From the NCBI GenBank assembly GCA_963806955.1, contig CAWDZG010000002.1:248001-312000 (forward strand): a stretch of 64,000 nt of DNA, given 5' to 3'. Under the pieces are notes generated by a model. That model saw only the letters and a program-made list of their open reading frames with translations, was not told where the DNA came from and searched no databases. This DNA is from Gaiellasilicea sp963806955. Lineage in GTDB: Bacteria; Actinomycetota; Thermoleophilia; Gaiellales; Gaiellaceae. Shown here piece by piece: positions 45,847-53,665 of this stretch. The position numbers and the translations under genes are program-made. Each line of letters begins with the position of its first letter. The stretch's first letter is position 1.

Positions 45847-46503
45847 GTGACCGTCGCGCCGCCCGCGCCGCCGCGCACTCCCGACCTGACCGACCCGCTC
45901 GAGCCGGCGACGGCGGACGCGCTCGTCCGGGATCGTCTGCTCGAGGATGCCGAGCTCGTGACGGCGAGCCTCGCCGGCGCCGCGCTCCACGACCTGCGCA
46001 TCCGCGGGAGCCGGCTGCGCTCGGTCGACCTCGACGAGGCGGAGCTCGCCGGCCTCGATCTCGCCGACGCCGTCGTCGCCGACGGCACCTGGGCGAACGC
46101 CGGCCTCGCGCGGGCGCGACTCGCCCGGCTCGAGGCATCCGGCCTCCGCGCCACGGGGGCGCGCTTCGCGGACGCGGCGCTCTCCGATTGCTCCTTCGCG
46201 GACTGCCGGCTCGACCTCGTCTCCTTCCGGGGCGCGAGGCTCGACCGCGTCGCCTTCGTCGACTGCAGGCTGGAGGAGGCGGACTTCCGCGGCGCGACCC
46301 TCCGCTCGGTCCGCTTCGAGCGCTGCGTGCTCACCGGCGCCGACCTGCAGGAGGCGTACCTCGAGCGCTGCGAGCTTCGCAGCTGCGAGCTCGCGGGCCT
46401 CCACGGCGTGGAGCGGCTCTCGGGCGCCAGGATGCCCTGGCCGGACGTCGTCCAGATCGCAGGCCTGCTGGCGGCGGCGACGGGGATCGAGATCGTCGAC
46501 TAG
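45847..46503 (+). CDS. Pentapeptide-repeat protein
   Basis: A 218-residue protein from GTG 45847. After a Pro-rich start, residues about 30-180 form A(D/N)LxG-type pentapeptide repeats: ASLAGAALHDLRIRGSRL, LDEAELAGLDLADAVV, ATGARFADAALSDCSF, LEEADFRGATLRSVRF and LTGADLQEAYLERCEL. Such repeats form a right-handed square beta-helix that can mimic DNA; some protect DNA gyrase, but most have no known function. Its stop codon overlaps that of the convergent HEAT-repeat gene. It is divergent from purE. Confidence 0.8.
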   Translation: MTVAPPAPPRTPDLTDPLEPATADALVRDRLLEDAELVTASLAGAALHDLRIRGSRLRSVDLDEAELAGLDLADAVVADGTWANAGLARARLARLEASGLRATGARFADAALSDCSFADCRLDLVSFRGARLDRVAFVDCRLEEADFRGATLRSVRFERCVLTGADLQEAYLERCELRSCELAGLHGVERLSGARMPWPDVVQIAGLLAAATGIEIVD

Positions 46504-46994
46504 CTGCGCGACTTCTTCGTCAGCGCAGCCGCGACGGCCTTCGCGGTCTTGCGGAGGTCGCCCTCCTGCTCGTCGTCGTCGGCGAGCCCGTTCAGGATCA
46601 GGATCGTCTCGCGCTGCGCCGAGCCGTTCTTGAGACAGACGATCGCGAGCCGGCGCACGGCCACGTTCGGGTCGTTCGTCCCCAGCTCGTGCAGCATCGC
46701 CCGCATCGAGTTCACGTCGCCCGGGTGGTCGCGGGAGAGCCCTTCGAGCGCGATCAGCGCCGAGCCGCGCGCAGCCGGGCTCTCGTCCTGAAGCCCGCGG
46801 CGCACGAGCTCGAGCTTCTGCCGGAAGCGGAACTGCGCGATCGCCCTGTAGGCCTGCGCCCGCACCCGGTAGTCGGCGCTGCGGGCCGCGTGCTCGAGCT
46901 CCTCGTCCCACTGCTGCCGCAGTGTCGCGAGGCCGGTCTGGTCGCCGGCGGCGGCGAGCTCGTCGGCCTGAGCGGCTGCTTCGGCGAGGGTCAC
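46500..46994 (-). CDS. HEAT-repeat-like helical protein
   Basis: A 164-residue, all-helical protein from GTG 46994, which overlaps the citrate synthase stop (GTGA). Two or three HEAT-like repeats are visible, such as SADYRVRAQAYRAIAQFRF, SPAARGSALIALEGLSRDHPG and DPNVAVRRLAIVCLKNG. The C-terminus is basic (KAVAAALTKKSRS). HEAT repeats are protein- or ligand-binding scaffolds. Coupling to the second citrate synthase gene suggests a link to it, but no function can be assigned. Confidence 0.6.
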   Translation of the reverse strand: MTLAEAAAQADELAAAGDQTGLATLRQQWDEELEHAARSADYRVRAQAYRAIAQFRFRQKLELVRRGLQDESPAARGSALIALEGLSRDHPGDVNSMRAMLHELGTNDPNVAVRRLAIVCLKNGSAQRETILILNGLADDDEQEGDLRKTAKAVAAALTKKSRS

Positions 46995-48076
46995 GAGACC
47001 GAGGAAGCCGGGCGCGGGCCGGGCCCGACGTACTTCGCCGAGGGCCGGACGAGGCGGCTCAGCTTCTTCTGCTCGAGGATGTGCGCCGACCAGCCCGCCG
47101 TGCGGGAGCAGGCGAACATCGCCGGCGCGAGCGGCGGCGGCACGTCGGCAACGTCGAGGACGACGGCCGACCAGAACTCGACGTTCGTCTCCAGGGGCCG
47201 GTCGGGCGACTTCTGCCGCAGGGCGGCGAGCGCCGCTGCCTCGAGCTTCTCCGCCACCTCGTAGCGCGGCGCCCCGAGCTCCTTCGCCGTGCCCTTCAGC
47301 AGCCTGGCGCGCGGATCCTCGGCCCGGTAGACGCGGTGGCCGAAGCCCATCAGCCGCTCGCCGCGCTCGATCAGTCCTTCGACGTAGCTCTCGGGATCGC
47401 CGGACTCGGCAGCGGCGTCGAGCATCGGCAGGACGCGCGCCGGTGCGCCGCCGTGCAGCGGGCCGGAGAGCGCCCCGACCGCCGACGAGAGCGCTGCCGC
47501 GCAGTCCGAGCCGGTCGACGCGGTGATCCGCGCGACGAAGGTCGAGGCATTGAGCCCGTGCTCGCAGGTGCAGATCCAATAGGTGTCGAGGGCCTGGACG
47601 TGCTTCGGATCCGCCTCGCCGCGCCACTCGAGCAGGAAGCGCTCGGCGGTGGACTGCCCCTGCGCCACCGTTTGCGGCGCGATCCGGTCGTCGTTGCCGT
47701 CTGCGAGCCGCGCCGACTGGGCCGCGATCGAGATGAACTGGGCCGAGACACGCCGGAGATCCTCGCGCGCCTCGTCGTCGGAGACGTCGATCAGCTTCTT
47801 CAGCCCCCACTCGCCGCCGAGGCGCGCCGTCACGGCCTGCAGGTCGGCGGGCGTGTCCCCGGTCAGGCCGCCGCCCTCGTAGGGGTCGGCGACGGGCAAC
47901 CCTGGCTCGTAGCTCTCGTCGACGAGGAGGCCCCAGACCTGCTCGAAGCGGTAGTTGCCGACCAGCTCCTCGATGTCGACGCCGCGGTAGCGGAGCGCAC
48001 CGCCCTCGCGGTCGGGCTCGGCGATCTCGGTCTCGAAGGCGACGACGCCCTCGAGCCCCGGCTTGAAGTCGCTCAT
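46991..48076 (-). CDS. Citrate synthase 2 family (CitA-like)
   Basis: A 361-residue protein from ATG 48076, coupled by an ATGA overlap to the citrate synthase gene upstream. It has the catalytic His regions CEHGLNASTFVARI and MGFGHRVYRAEDPRARLL, and LSGPLHGGAPARVLPML. In the third catalytic site the usual Asp (NVDLYSG in the neighbour) is Glu (NVEFWSAVVLD), as I recall for the actinobacterial 'citrate synthase 2' group. It starts with the N-terminus YRGVDIEELVGN typical of this family. It may make citrate, methylcitrate or another acyl-CoA-derived product; position alone does not decide. Confidence 0.8.
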   Translation of the reverse strand: MSDFKPGLEGVVAFETEIAEPDREGGALRYRGVDIEELVGNYRFEQVWGLLVDESYEPGLPVADPYEGGGLTGDTPADLQAVTARLGGEWGLKKLIDVSDDEAREDLRRVSAQFISIAAQSARLADGNDDRIAPQTVAQGQSTAERFLLEWRGEADPKHVQALDTYWICTCEHGLNASTFVARITASTGSDCAAALSSAVGALSGPLHGGAPARVLPMLDAAAESGDPESYVEGLIERGERLMGFGHRVYRAEDPRARLLKGTAKELGAPRYEVAEKLEAAALAALRQKSPDRPLETNVEFWSAVVLDVADVPPPLAPAMFACSRTAGWSAHILEQKKLSRLVRPSAKYVGPGPRPASSVS

Positions 48077-49203
48077 CGCTGGCCTCGCAGTGCGACGGGG
48101 AAGGACCGGCGCTCCTCGCCGGTGTAGTCGGCGCTCGGCCGGATGATCTTGCCGCCGGCGTGCTGCTCGAGCACGTGGGCGGCCTGGCCGGCGACACGGC
48201 TCATCTCGAAGAGTGGGATGAAGAGGTCGGTCGGGATCCCCAGGTAGTGGTAGAGGACGCCGGAGTAGAGGTCGACGTTCGGCCACAGCCCCTTCTGCTC
48301 GTGCGCCTCGCGCTCGGCGGCCGACGCGATCTCGAGGAAGCTCGGCTCGGAGTCGTCGGCGAATCGCGCCGACAGGTTCCGGAGAATCGGCGCCCGAGGG
48401 TCCATCGCGCGGTAGAGCGGATGCCCGAAGCCGTAGAGCGGCTGCTTGCCCTCGAGCCGTGCCCGGATGCCGTCCGCGACGCCCTCCGGGGAGCCGAACT
48501 CCTCGAACATCGCCATCGCGGCCCGGTTCGCGCCGCCGTGCAACGGGCCCTTGAGCGCGCAGATCGCGGCCACGATCGCGGAGTGCATGTCGGCGTTCGT
48601 GCCGGCCACCACGCGCGCCGCGAAGGTGGACGCGTTCATCTCGTGCTCGGCGTGCAGGATCATCGCCACCTCGAACGCGCGGGCCTCGTCGGCGCTCGGC
48701 GCCTCGCCGCGGAGCATCTGGAGGAAGTTCTCGGCGTAGCCGAGCGATTCGTCAGGCGGGACGACGGCCTGGCCACGGCGGCGGCGCTCGTAGCGCGCCA
48801 CGATCGTCGGCAGCTGGGCGATCAGCGAGATCGCCTTGCGCAGCTCGTGCTCGCGGTCGATCGCGTCCTCGGCGGGGTCGGAGAAGGAGAGGGCCGAGAC
48901 GGCCGTCCGCATCGTCTCCATCGGCGAGGCGTCCATGGCGTTCCCGTCCACGATCGTCGTCACGGCGGGCGGCAGCTCCCGTGCAGCCGCGAGCTGCTCC
49001 TGGAACGTCGAGAGCGTGTCGCCGTCCGGTAGCTCGCCCTCGAGCAGGAGGTACGCGACCTCCTCGTAGCTCGCGTGCTCGGCCAGCTCGGCGATGTCGT
49101 AGCCGCGGTACATGAGCACGCCCTCGTCCGGGTCGATCGAGCAGATACTCGTCTCCGCGACGGAGACGCCGGAGAGCGCGACGGACTTCTTGGGGCCTGC
49201 CAT
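48073..49203 (-). CDS. gltA: Citrate synthase
   Basis: A 376-residue protein from ATG 49203. It contains SICSIDPDEGVLMYRGYDIAE, ILHAEHEMNASTFAARVV, LKGPLHGGANRAAMAMF, YGFGHPLYRAMDPRAPIL and WPNVDLYSGVLYHYLGIP, that is, all three catalytic residues (two His and one Asp) of citrate synthase. It condenses acetyl-CoA and oxaloacetate. The type is the short bacterial/archaeal-like form. It is divergent from the isocitrate dehydrogenase gene, with 57 bases between the two starts, so a shared control region is likely. Confidence 0.9.
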   Translation of the reverse strand: MAGPKKSVALSGVSVAETSICSIDPDEGVLMYRGYDIAELAEHASYEEVAYLLLEGELPDGDTLSTFQEQLAAARELPPAVTTIVDGNAMDASPMETMRTAVSALSFSDPAEDAIDREHELRKAISLIAQLPTIVARYERRRRGQAVVPPDESLGYAENFLQMLRGEAPSADEARAFEVAMILHAEHEMNASTFAARVVAGTNADMHSAIVAAICALKGPLHGGANRAAMAMFEEFGSPEGVADGIRARLEGKQPLYGFGHPLYRAMDPRAPILRNLSARFADDSEPSFLEIASAAEREAHEQKGLWPNVDLYSGVLYHYLGIPTDLFIPLFEMSRVAGQAAHVLEQHAGGKIIRPSADYTGEERRSFPVALRGQR

Positions 49204-49260
49204 CGCCCGGACATTACCCGCAACGCCGCGCCGCAACCGGTCGGTAGAGTCCGCCGCCGG

Positions 49261-50352
49261 ATGGCACATCGCGTCACATTGATCCCGGGTGACGGCACCG
49301 GGCCCGAGCTCGCCGAGGCGACCCGGCGCGTGCTCGAGGCGACCGGCGCCGAGTTCGACTGGGACGTCCAGCACGCCGGGACGGACGTGATGGAGCAGAA
49401 CGACGGCAACCCGCTGCCCGAGCACGTGCTCGAGTCGATCCGCCAGAACGGGACCGCGCTGAAGGGGCCGATCACGACGCCCGTCGGCGGCGGCTTCCGC
49501 TCGGTCAACGTCGGCCTGCGCAAGTCGCTCGACCTCTACGGGCAGGTCCGGCCGTGCAAGAGCTACCCCGGCGTCCGCTCCCGCTACGCGAACGTCGACC
49601 TGATCGTCGTGCGCGAGAACACGGAGGACCTCTACGCCGGGGTCGAGTTCGAGGAGGGCACCGAAGACGCCGACGAGTTGCTCGACTGGCTCGCCGCGAA
49701 GGGGTATCCCGGCATCCGGCGCGACTCGGGGATCTCGATCAAGCCGATCTCCGAGACGGGCACGCGCCAGATCGTCCAGTTCGCATTCGACTATGCGCGC
49801 CGCAACGGCCGCCGCAAGGTCACGGCCGTGCACAAGGCCAACATCATGAAGTTCACCGACGGCCTCTTCCTCCACGTCGCGCAGGACGTCGCGGCCGAGA
49901 ACACCGACATCGAGTTCGACGAGCGGATCGTCGACAACCTCTCGATGCAGCTCGTGCAGCGGCCGGAGGAGTACGACGTGCTCGTGCTGCCGAACCTCTA
50001 CGGCGACATCGTCTCGGACCTCTGCGCCGGGCTGATCGGCGGCCTCGGGCTCGCCCCGGGCGCGAACTTCGGCGCGAGCGCCGCCGTGTTCGAGCCCACG
50101 CACGGCTCCGCGCCGAAGTACACCGGCCAGAACAAGGTCAACCCGATGGCGATGATGCTCTCCGGGATGCTGATGCTGCGCCACCTCGACGAGCACGCCC
50201 GCGCCGAGCGCCTGGAGCAGGCGATCGCAGAGGTGATCGCCGAGGGCAAGAGCGTCACCTACGACATGAAGCCGAGCCGCGACGACCCCGGCGCTGTCGG
50301 CACGAGCGAGGTCGCCGATGCGATCATCGAGAAGCTGGAGGTCCTGCCGTGA
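49261..50352 (+). CDS. icd: Isocitrate dehydrogenase (isocitrate/isopropylmalate dehydrogenase family)
   Basis: A 363-residue protein from ATG 49261. RVTLIPGDGTGPELAEATRR starts the family fold; GPITTPVGGGFRSVNVGLRK, VVRENTEDLYAGVEFEEG, KVTAVHKANIMKFTDGLF and LPNLYGDIVSDLCAG hold the substrate and metal residues (Arg in LRKSLDLYGQVRP, Asp in NLYGD). The Ser-containing GFRSVNV favours isocitrate over isopropylmalate, and the coupled mdh gene and nearby citrate synthases support the TCA role. Coenzyme choice (NAD or NADP) cannot be told. The stop overlaps the mdh start (GTGA). Confidence 0.85.
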   Translation: MAHRVTLIPGDGTGPELAEATRRVLEATGAEFDWDVQHAGTDVMEQNDGNPLPEHVLESIRQNGTALKGPITTPVGGGFRSVNVGLRKSLDLYGQVRPCKSYPGVRSRYANVDLIVVRENTEDLYAGVEFEEGTEDADELLDWLAAKGYPGIRRDSGISIKPISETGTRQIVQFAFDYARRNGRRKVTAVHKANIMKFTDGLFLHVAQDVAAENTDIEFDERIVDNLSMQLVQRPEEYDVLVLPNLYGDIVSDLCAGLIGGLGLAPGANFGASAAVFEPTHGSAPKYTGQNKVNPMAMMLSGMLMLRHLDEHARAERLEQAIAEVIAEGKSVTYDMKPSRDDPGAVGTSEVADAIIEKLEVLP

Positions 50353-51272
50353 GAAGAAAGGTCACCGTCGTCGGAGCCGGGAACGTCGGCGCGACCTGCG
50401 CGCAGGAGCTGGCACGGCGCGACTACGCAGACATCGTCCTCGTCGACATCAAGGAGGGCCTGCCCCAGGGAAAGGCGCTCGACATCGACCAGGCGGCGGC
50501 CGTGCTCGGCTACGAGGCGAACGTGAGCGGCTCGAACTCCTACGAGGAGTCCGCCGGCTCCGAGGTGGTCGTGATCACCGCGGGCCTGCCGCGTCAGCCG
50601 GGCATGAGCCGGGACGACCTCGTGCAGACGAACGAGAAGATCGTCAAGTCCGTCACCGAGCAGGTCGTCGGCGCCAGCCCCGATGCGATCCTCGTCGTCG
50701 TCTCGAACCCGCTCGACGCGATGTGCCACGTCGCCAAGAACGTCTCCGGCTGGCCCAAGGAGCGCGTCGTCGGGATGGCGGGCATCCTCGACACCGCCCG
50801 CTTCTCGGCCTTCATCGCCTGGGAGACCGGGATGTCGATCAAGGACGTGACCGCGATGGTGCTCGGCGGCCACGGCGACCAGATGGTCCCCGTCGTCTCG
50901 GCGACCACGGTCGGCGGGATCCCGCTGCGCAAGCTCGCAGCCGAGGACAAGATCGCGGCGATGGTCGAGCGCACCGCCAAGGGCGGCGGCGAGCTCGTCA
51001 ACCTGCTCGGCACCTCCGCCTGGTACGCGCCCGGCGCCGCCGCCGCGCAGATGGTCGACGCGATCGTGCTCGACGAGAAGCGCGTCCTTCCCTGCACGGC
51101 GTACCTCGAGGGCGAGTACGGCATCGACGGCCTCTACATGGGCGTGCCCGTCGTGCTCGGCGCGAAGGGGATCGAGCGGATCGTCGAGCTCGACCTCGAC
51201 GACGCCGAGCAGCAGGCGCTCAAGGCCTCCGCGGACGCCGTCCGCGAAGTCGTCGGCGTCCTCACCACCTAG
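50349..51272 (+). CDS. mdh: Malate dehydrogenase (LDH-like type)
   Basis: A 307-residue protein from GTG 50349. The NAD motif KVTVVGAGNVGATCAQELA is followed by ITAGLPRQPGMSRDDLV, whose Arg residues select a dicarboxylate, VVVSNPLDAMCHVA, GMAGILDTARFSAFIA and the catalytic His in VLGGHGDQMVP. It oxidises malate to oxaloacetate. It is fused by a GTGA overlap to icd and ends 4 bases before the SDR gene. Length and motifs match the LDH-like malate dehydrogenases of actinobacteria and related groups. Confidence 0.92.
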   Translation: MRRKVTVVGAGNVGATCAQELARRDYADIVLVDIKEGLPQGKALDIDQAAAVLGYEANVSGSNSYEESAGSEVVVITAGLPRQPGMSRDDLVQTNEKIVKSVTEQVVGASPDAILVVVSNPLDAMCHVAKNVSGWPKERVVGMAGILDTARFSAFIAWETGMSIKDVTAMVLGGHGDQMVPVVSATTVGGIPLRKLAAEDKIAAMVERTAKGGGELVNLLGTSAWYAPGAAAAQMVDAIVLDEKRVLPCTAYLEGEYGIDGLYMGVPVVLGAKGIERIVELDLDDAEQQALKASADAVREVVGVLTT

Positions 51273-51276
51273 CCCG

Positions 51277-52020
51277 ATGGACACTGGTCTCCGCGGACGC
51301 ACGGCGATCGTCTGCGGGGCCTCCGCGGGGATCGGCCTCGGCTGCGCGGACGCGCTCGCCGCCGAGGGCGCGAAGCTCGTCCTGATGGCCCGAGGCCGGG
51401 AGGCGCTCGAGCGCGAGGCGGCCCGCCTCGGAGCGACGCCGGTCGTCGGCGACGTCTCGAATCCGGACGACCTCGAGCGGCTCGTCGCGACCGCCGTCGA
51501 GCAGCACGGCGGCGTCGACATCCTCGTCCTGAACAGCGGCGGCCCGCCCCGCACGCGCGCGCTCGACGTCGAGGACGCGCAGGTCGTGGACGCGGTCGAG
51601 CTGCTGCTCCTCTCGTCGATCCGGCTCGTGCGGCTCTGCCGGCCCCATCTGGAGCGCAGCGGTCACGGCCGGGTGATCGCGATCACGTCCAGCTCCGTCA
51701 AGGAGCCGATCGACAGCCTCGCGCTCTCGAGTGCGATCCGTCCCGGCCTGATCGGCTGGCTGAAGACGGCCTCACGGGAGCTCGGCCCGGCTGCCGTGAC
51801 CGTGAACGCGATCGCGCCCGGCCGGATCGACACGGAGCGGCTCAAGGAGGTCTACCCGGACGGGGCCACGGAGGCCGACCTCGCCGCGATCCCGCTGGGC
51901 CGCTTCGGCGACCCGCGCGAGGTCGGCGACGTCGTCTGCTTTCTCGCGTCCGACCGTGGCGCCTACGTCACCGGCGCGACGATCGCGGTCGACGGCGGGC
52001 TCACCCGGGGTCTGCTGTGA
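51277..52020 (+). CDS. Short-chain dehydrogenase/reductase-like protein, catalytic YxxxK not visible
   Basis: A 247-residue protein from ATG 51277. The Rossmann start GRTAIVCGASAGIGLGCADAL (TGxxxGxG type), NSGGPP in place of NNAG, and VNAIAPGRIDTERLKE with VTGATIAVDGGLTRGLL are typical of FabG-like enzymes. Where the catalytic Tyr-x-x-x-Lys should be, it reads LALSSAIRPGLIGWLKTAS, with neither Tyr nor Lys in the usual place. Some 3-oxoacyl-ACP-reductase-like SDRs share this and may be inactive or use another residue. It lies 4 bases after mdh, so it is probably co-transcribed. Confidence 0.7.
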   Translation: MDTGLRGRTAIVCGASAGIGLGCADALAAEGAKLVLMARGREALEREAARLGATPVVGDVSNPDDLERLVATAVEQHGGVDILVLNSGGPPRTRALDVEDAQVVDAVELLLLSSIRLVRLCRPHLERSGHGRVIAITSSSVKEPIDSLALSSAIRPGLIGWLKTASRELGPAAVTVNAIAPGRIDTERLKEVYPDGATEADLAAIPLGRFGDPREVGDVVCFLASDRGAYVTGATIAVDGGLTRGLL

Positions 52021-52030
52021 GCGGTCTGCT

Positions 52031-53026
52031 GTGAGGCGCCTGATCCTGCTCGGGACCGTGCTCGGGATGATCGCGGTCGTCGCCGCCTGGCTGCTGCCGT
52101 CCGACAGTTATCTCCTCCTTCCCGACCGTGCGAAGCCGCTGGCCGAGAAGGTCAAGGTGGAAGGCGAGAAGCCGCACCCGCCCGGTGGGATCTACTACGT
52201 CGACGTGATCGTCCGGCAGGCCTCGCTGCTCGAGGAGCTGCTGAGCGCGGCCCGGCCCGACGGCGCAGACCTCGTGCCACGGGAGGCGCTGGTGCCTCCC
52301 GGTACGAACTTCGGCGACCGGCGGGAGCAGAACCTGCGCCAGATGGATCGCTCGGAGGAGGTCGCCGCGGCCGTGGCGCTCCGGGAGCTCGGCTACGAGG
52401 TGGAGGCCGAGCCCCAGGGCGCGCTCGTCGTCGCCGTCGCGCCGGACGCGCCGGCGGCCGGCAAGCTGAAGCCGACCGAGGTGATCGTCGGCGTCGACGG
52501 CAAGCCGGTGCGCACGCCCGACGACCTGCGCCGACTGATCGCCCTGCACGAGCCCGGCGAGACGGTGCGGCTCACGGTCCTCGCAGGGGGCGCCGAGCGC
52601 GAGGTCGAGGTAGGCACCGTCGAGAGCCCCCAGGAGGCGGGCCGGCCGGTCGTCGGGATCCAGGTCGAGCAGTTCGCCGACATCAAGCTCCCGCTCGACG
52701 TCGAGATCGACCTCGGCGGCGTCGGCGGCCCTTCGGCCGGTCTCGCCTTCGCGCTCGACGTCGTCGAGGAGCTGCGGGGCGGGGTCGACCGTGGCCTCGA
52801 CGTCGCCGTGACGGGGGAGCTCGAGCTCGACGGCGGCGTCCTGCCGATCGGCGGCGTGAAGCAGAAGGTGATCGGTGCCCGGCGCTCCGGGGCGGACGTC
52901 TTCCTCGTCCCGGCTGGGGACAACGCAGTGGAAGCACGGCGCCATGCAGGGGATTTGCGAATCATCCCTGTGGAGAGTTTTGAACAGGCGTTGCGCGTCC
53001 TGGCAACACTGCCGAGAAAGCATTAG
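52031..53026 (+). CDS. PDZ and Lon-protease domain protein (YlbL-like)
   Basis: A 331-residue protein from GTG 52031. An N-terminal membrane helix (LILLGTVLGMIAVVAAWLL) is followed by an extracellular part, a PDZ domain (about 150-220, KLKPTEVIVGVDGKPVRTP) and a Lon-like peptidase domain: IDLGGVGGPSAGLAFALDVVE with the nucleophile Ser, and LPIGGVKQKVIGARRSGAD with the catalytic Lys, a Ser-Lys dyad. YlbL-type proteases act on membrane or secreted substrates in Gram-positive bacteria. It begins 10 bases after the SDR stop, where GGTCTGCTGTGAG is repeated in tandem, a slip that may have changed the spacing. No target is known. Confidence 0.85.
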   Translation: MRRLILLGTVLGMIAVVAAWLLPSDSYLLLPDRAKPLAEKVKVEGEKPHPPGGIYYVDVIVRQASLLEELLSAARPDGADLVPREALVPPGTNFGDRREQNLRQMDRSEEVAAAVALRELGYEVEAEPQGALVVAVAPDAPAAGKLKPTEVIVGVDGKPVRTPDDLRRLIALHEPGETVRLTVLAGGAEREVEVGTVESPQEAGRPVVGIQVEQFADIKLPLDVEIDLGGVGGPSAGLAFALDVVEELRGGVDRGLDVAVTGELELDGGVLPIGGVKQKVIGARRSGADVFLVPAGDNAVEARRHAGDLRIIPVESFEQALRVLATLPRKH

Positions 53027-53160
53027 TTAGCAGCAGTTTTTCAGGCTGTGGAATCCTCCGGAAATTGCACCGTTTTCCTCAGAAGGGGGCTTGCTGCGGG
53101 GCAACCTGATGGCCACAATCCCCCGTGTCCGGAGGGGACGAGAAACGAGCAGAGGGGATC
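53027..53160. other. AT-richer 134-bp gap, no named feature
   Basis: The stretch between the protease gene and the small Cys protein has a few T runs (CAGTTTTTCAGG) and an A-rich part before the next ATG. I see no convincing hairpin with a T tract and no known riboswitch core. Confidence 0.4.
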
Positions 53161-53343
53161 ATGAGCAAGCGTACTGAAGCAAGCTGTAGTGACTGCTACT
53201 TCCGACGTGCGGGCCTGTGCGCTCTCCCCGGCGACAATCCGTGCCCCACGTTCCGCCTGGCCGCGGCGGGTGCGCTGGAGCCACCCCGACAGCCACGCCT
53301 CGTCCCCATCCCGGCAGCGGCGCCGGCGTTCGCCGCCGCGTAG
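53161..53343 (+). CDS. Small Cys-rich protein
   Basis: A 60-residue protein from ATG 53161, with AGAGGGG upstream as a fair ribosome site. It has four cysteines in a compact arrangement, CSDCYFRRAGLCALPGDNPC, spaced 2, 7 and 7 residues apart, which could hold zinc or an Fe-S cluster, and a Pro/Ala-rich tail. The pattern is recurrent in actinobacterial hypothetical proteins as far as I recall, but no function is known. It stands alone between the protease gene and the LapA-domain gene. Confidence 0.6.
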   Translation: MSKRTEASCSDCYFRRAGLCALPGDNPCPTFRLAAAGALEPPRQPRLVPIPAAAPAFAAA

Positions 53344-53353
53344 AGTCCAGCTC

Positions 53354-53665
53354 GTGGAGCCTCACGAGGAGTTCACCCGCAGCTGGCAGCCGCGCCTGTG
53401 GGTGAGCCTGGCGGTGCTGATCCTGATCGGGGCGTACCTGATCGCGTTCGTCGTCGGCAACGACGAGGAGGCGTCGGTCGACTTCGTCTTCGGCACGGCG
53501 CGGACGTCGCTGATCTGGGTGATTCTGCTCTCGCTGCTGGCCGGCCTGATCGGTGGCGTGCTGCTCTCGCAGCTGCACCGCCGGCGTCAGGAACGCACGA
53601 GCGAGGAGCGCACGAGCGAGCCGAGCGAGGAGATCCCCGAGTCGATCTCCGACGTCGAGGCGTAG
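53354..53665 (+). CDS. LapA-domain (DUF1049) membrane protein
   Basis: A 103-residue protein from GTG 53354. Two membrane helices (LWVSLAVLILIGAYLIAFVV and LIWVILLSLLAGLIGGVLL) are separated by GNDEEASVDFVFGTARTS, the usual arrangement of the LapA/DUF1049 domain, in which this loop carries a V-x-F-x-F pattern. The C-terminus is Glu- and Ser-rich (SEEIPESISDVEA). In E. coli LapA helps assemble lipopolysaccharide, but in Gram-positives the role is unknown. Its last 79 bases overlap the 3' end of the convergent aminotransferase gene. Confidence 0.75.
   Translation: MEPHEEFTRSWQPRLWVSLAVLILIGAYLIAFVVGNDEEASVDFVFGTARTSLIWVILLSLLAGLIGGVLLSQLHRRRQERTSEERTSEPSEEIPESISDVEA

Noticed and set aside
53027..53160. 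A possible riboswitch or small RNA before the Cys-rich gene
   Set aside because: The stretch is a little AT-richer and has G runs, but I could not pair it into any known conserved core.
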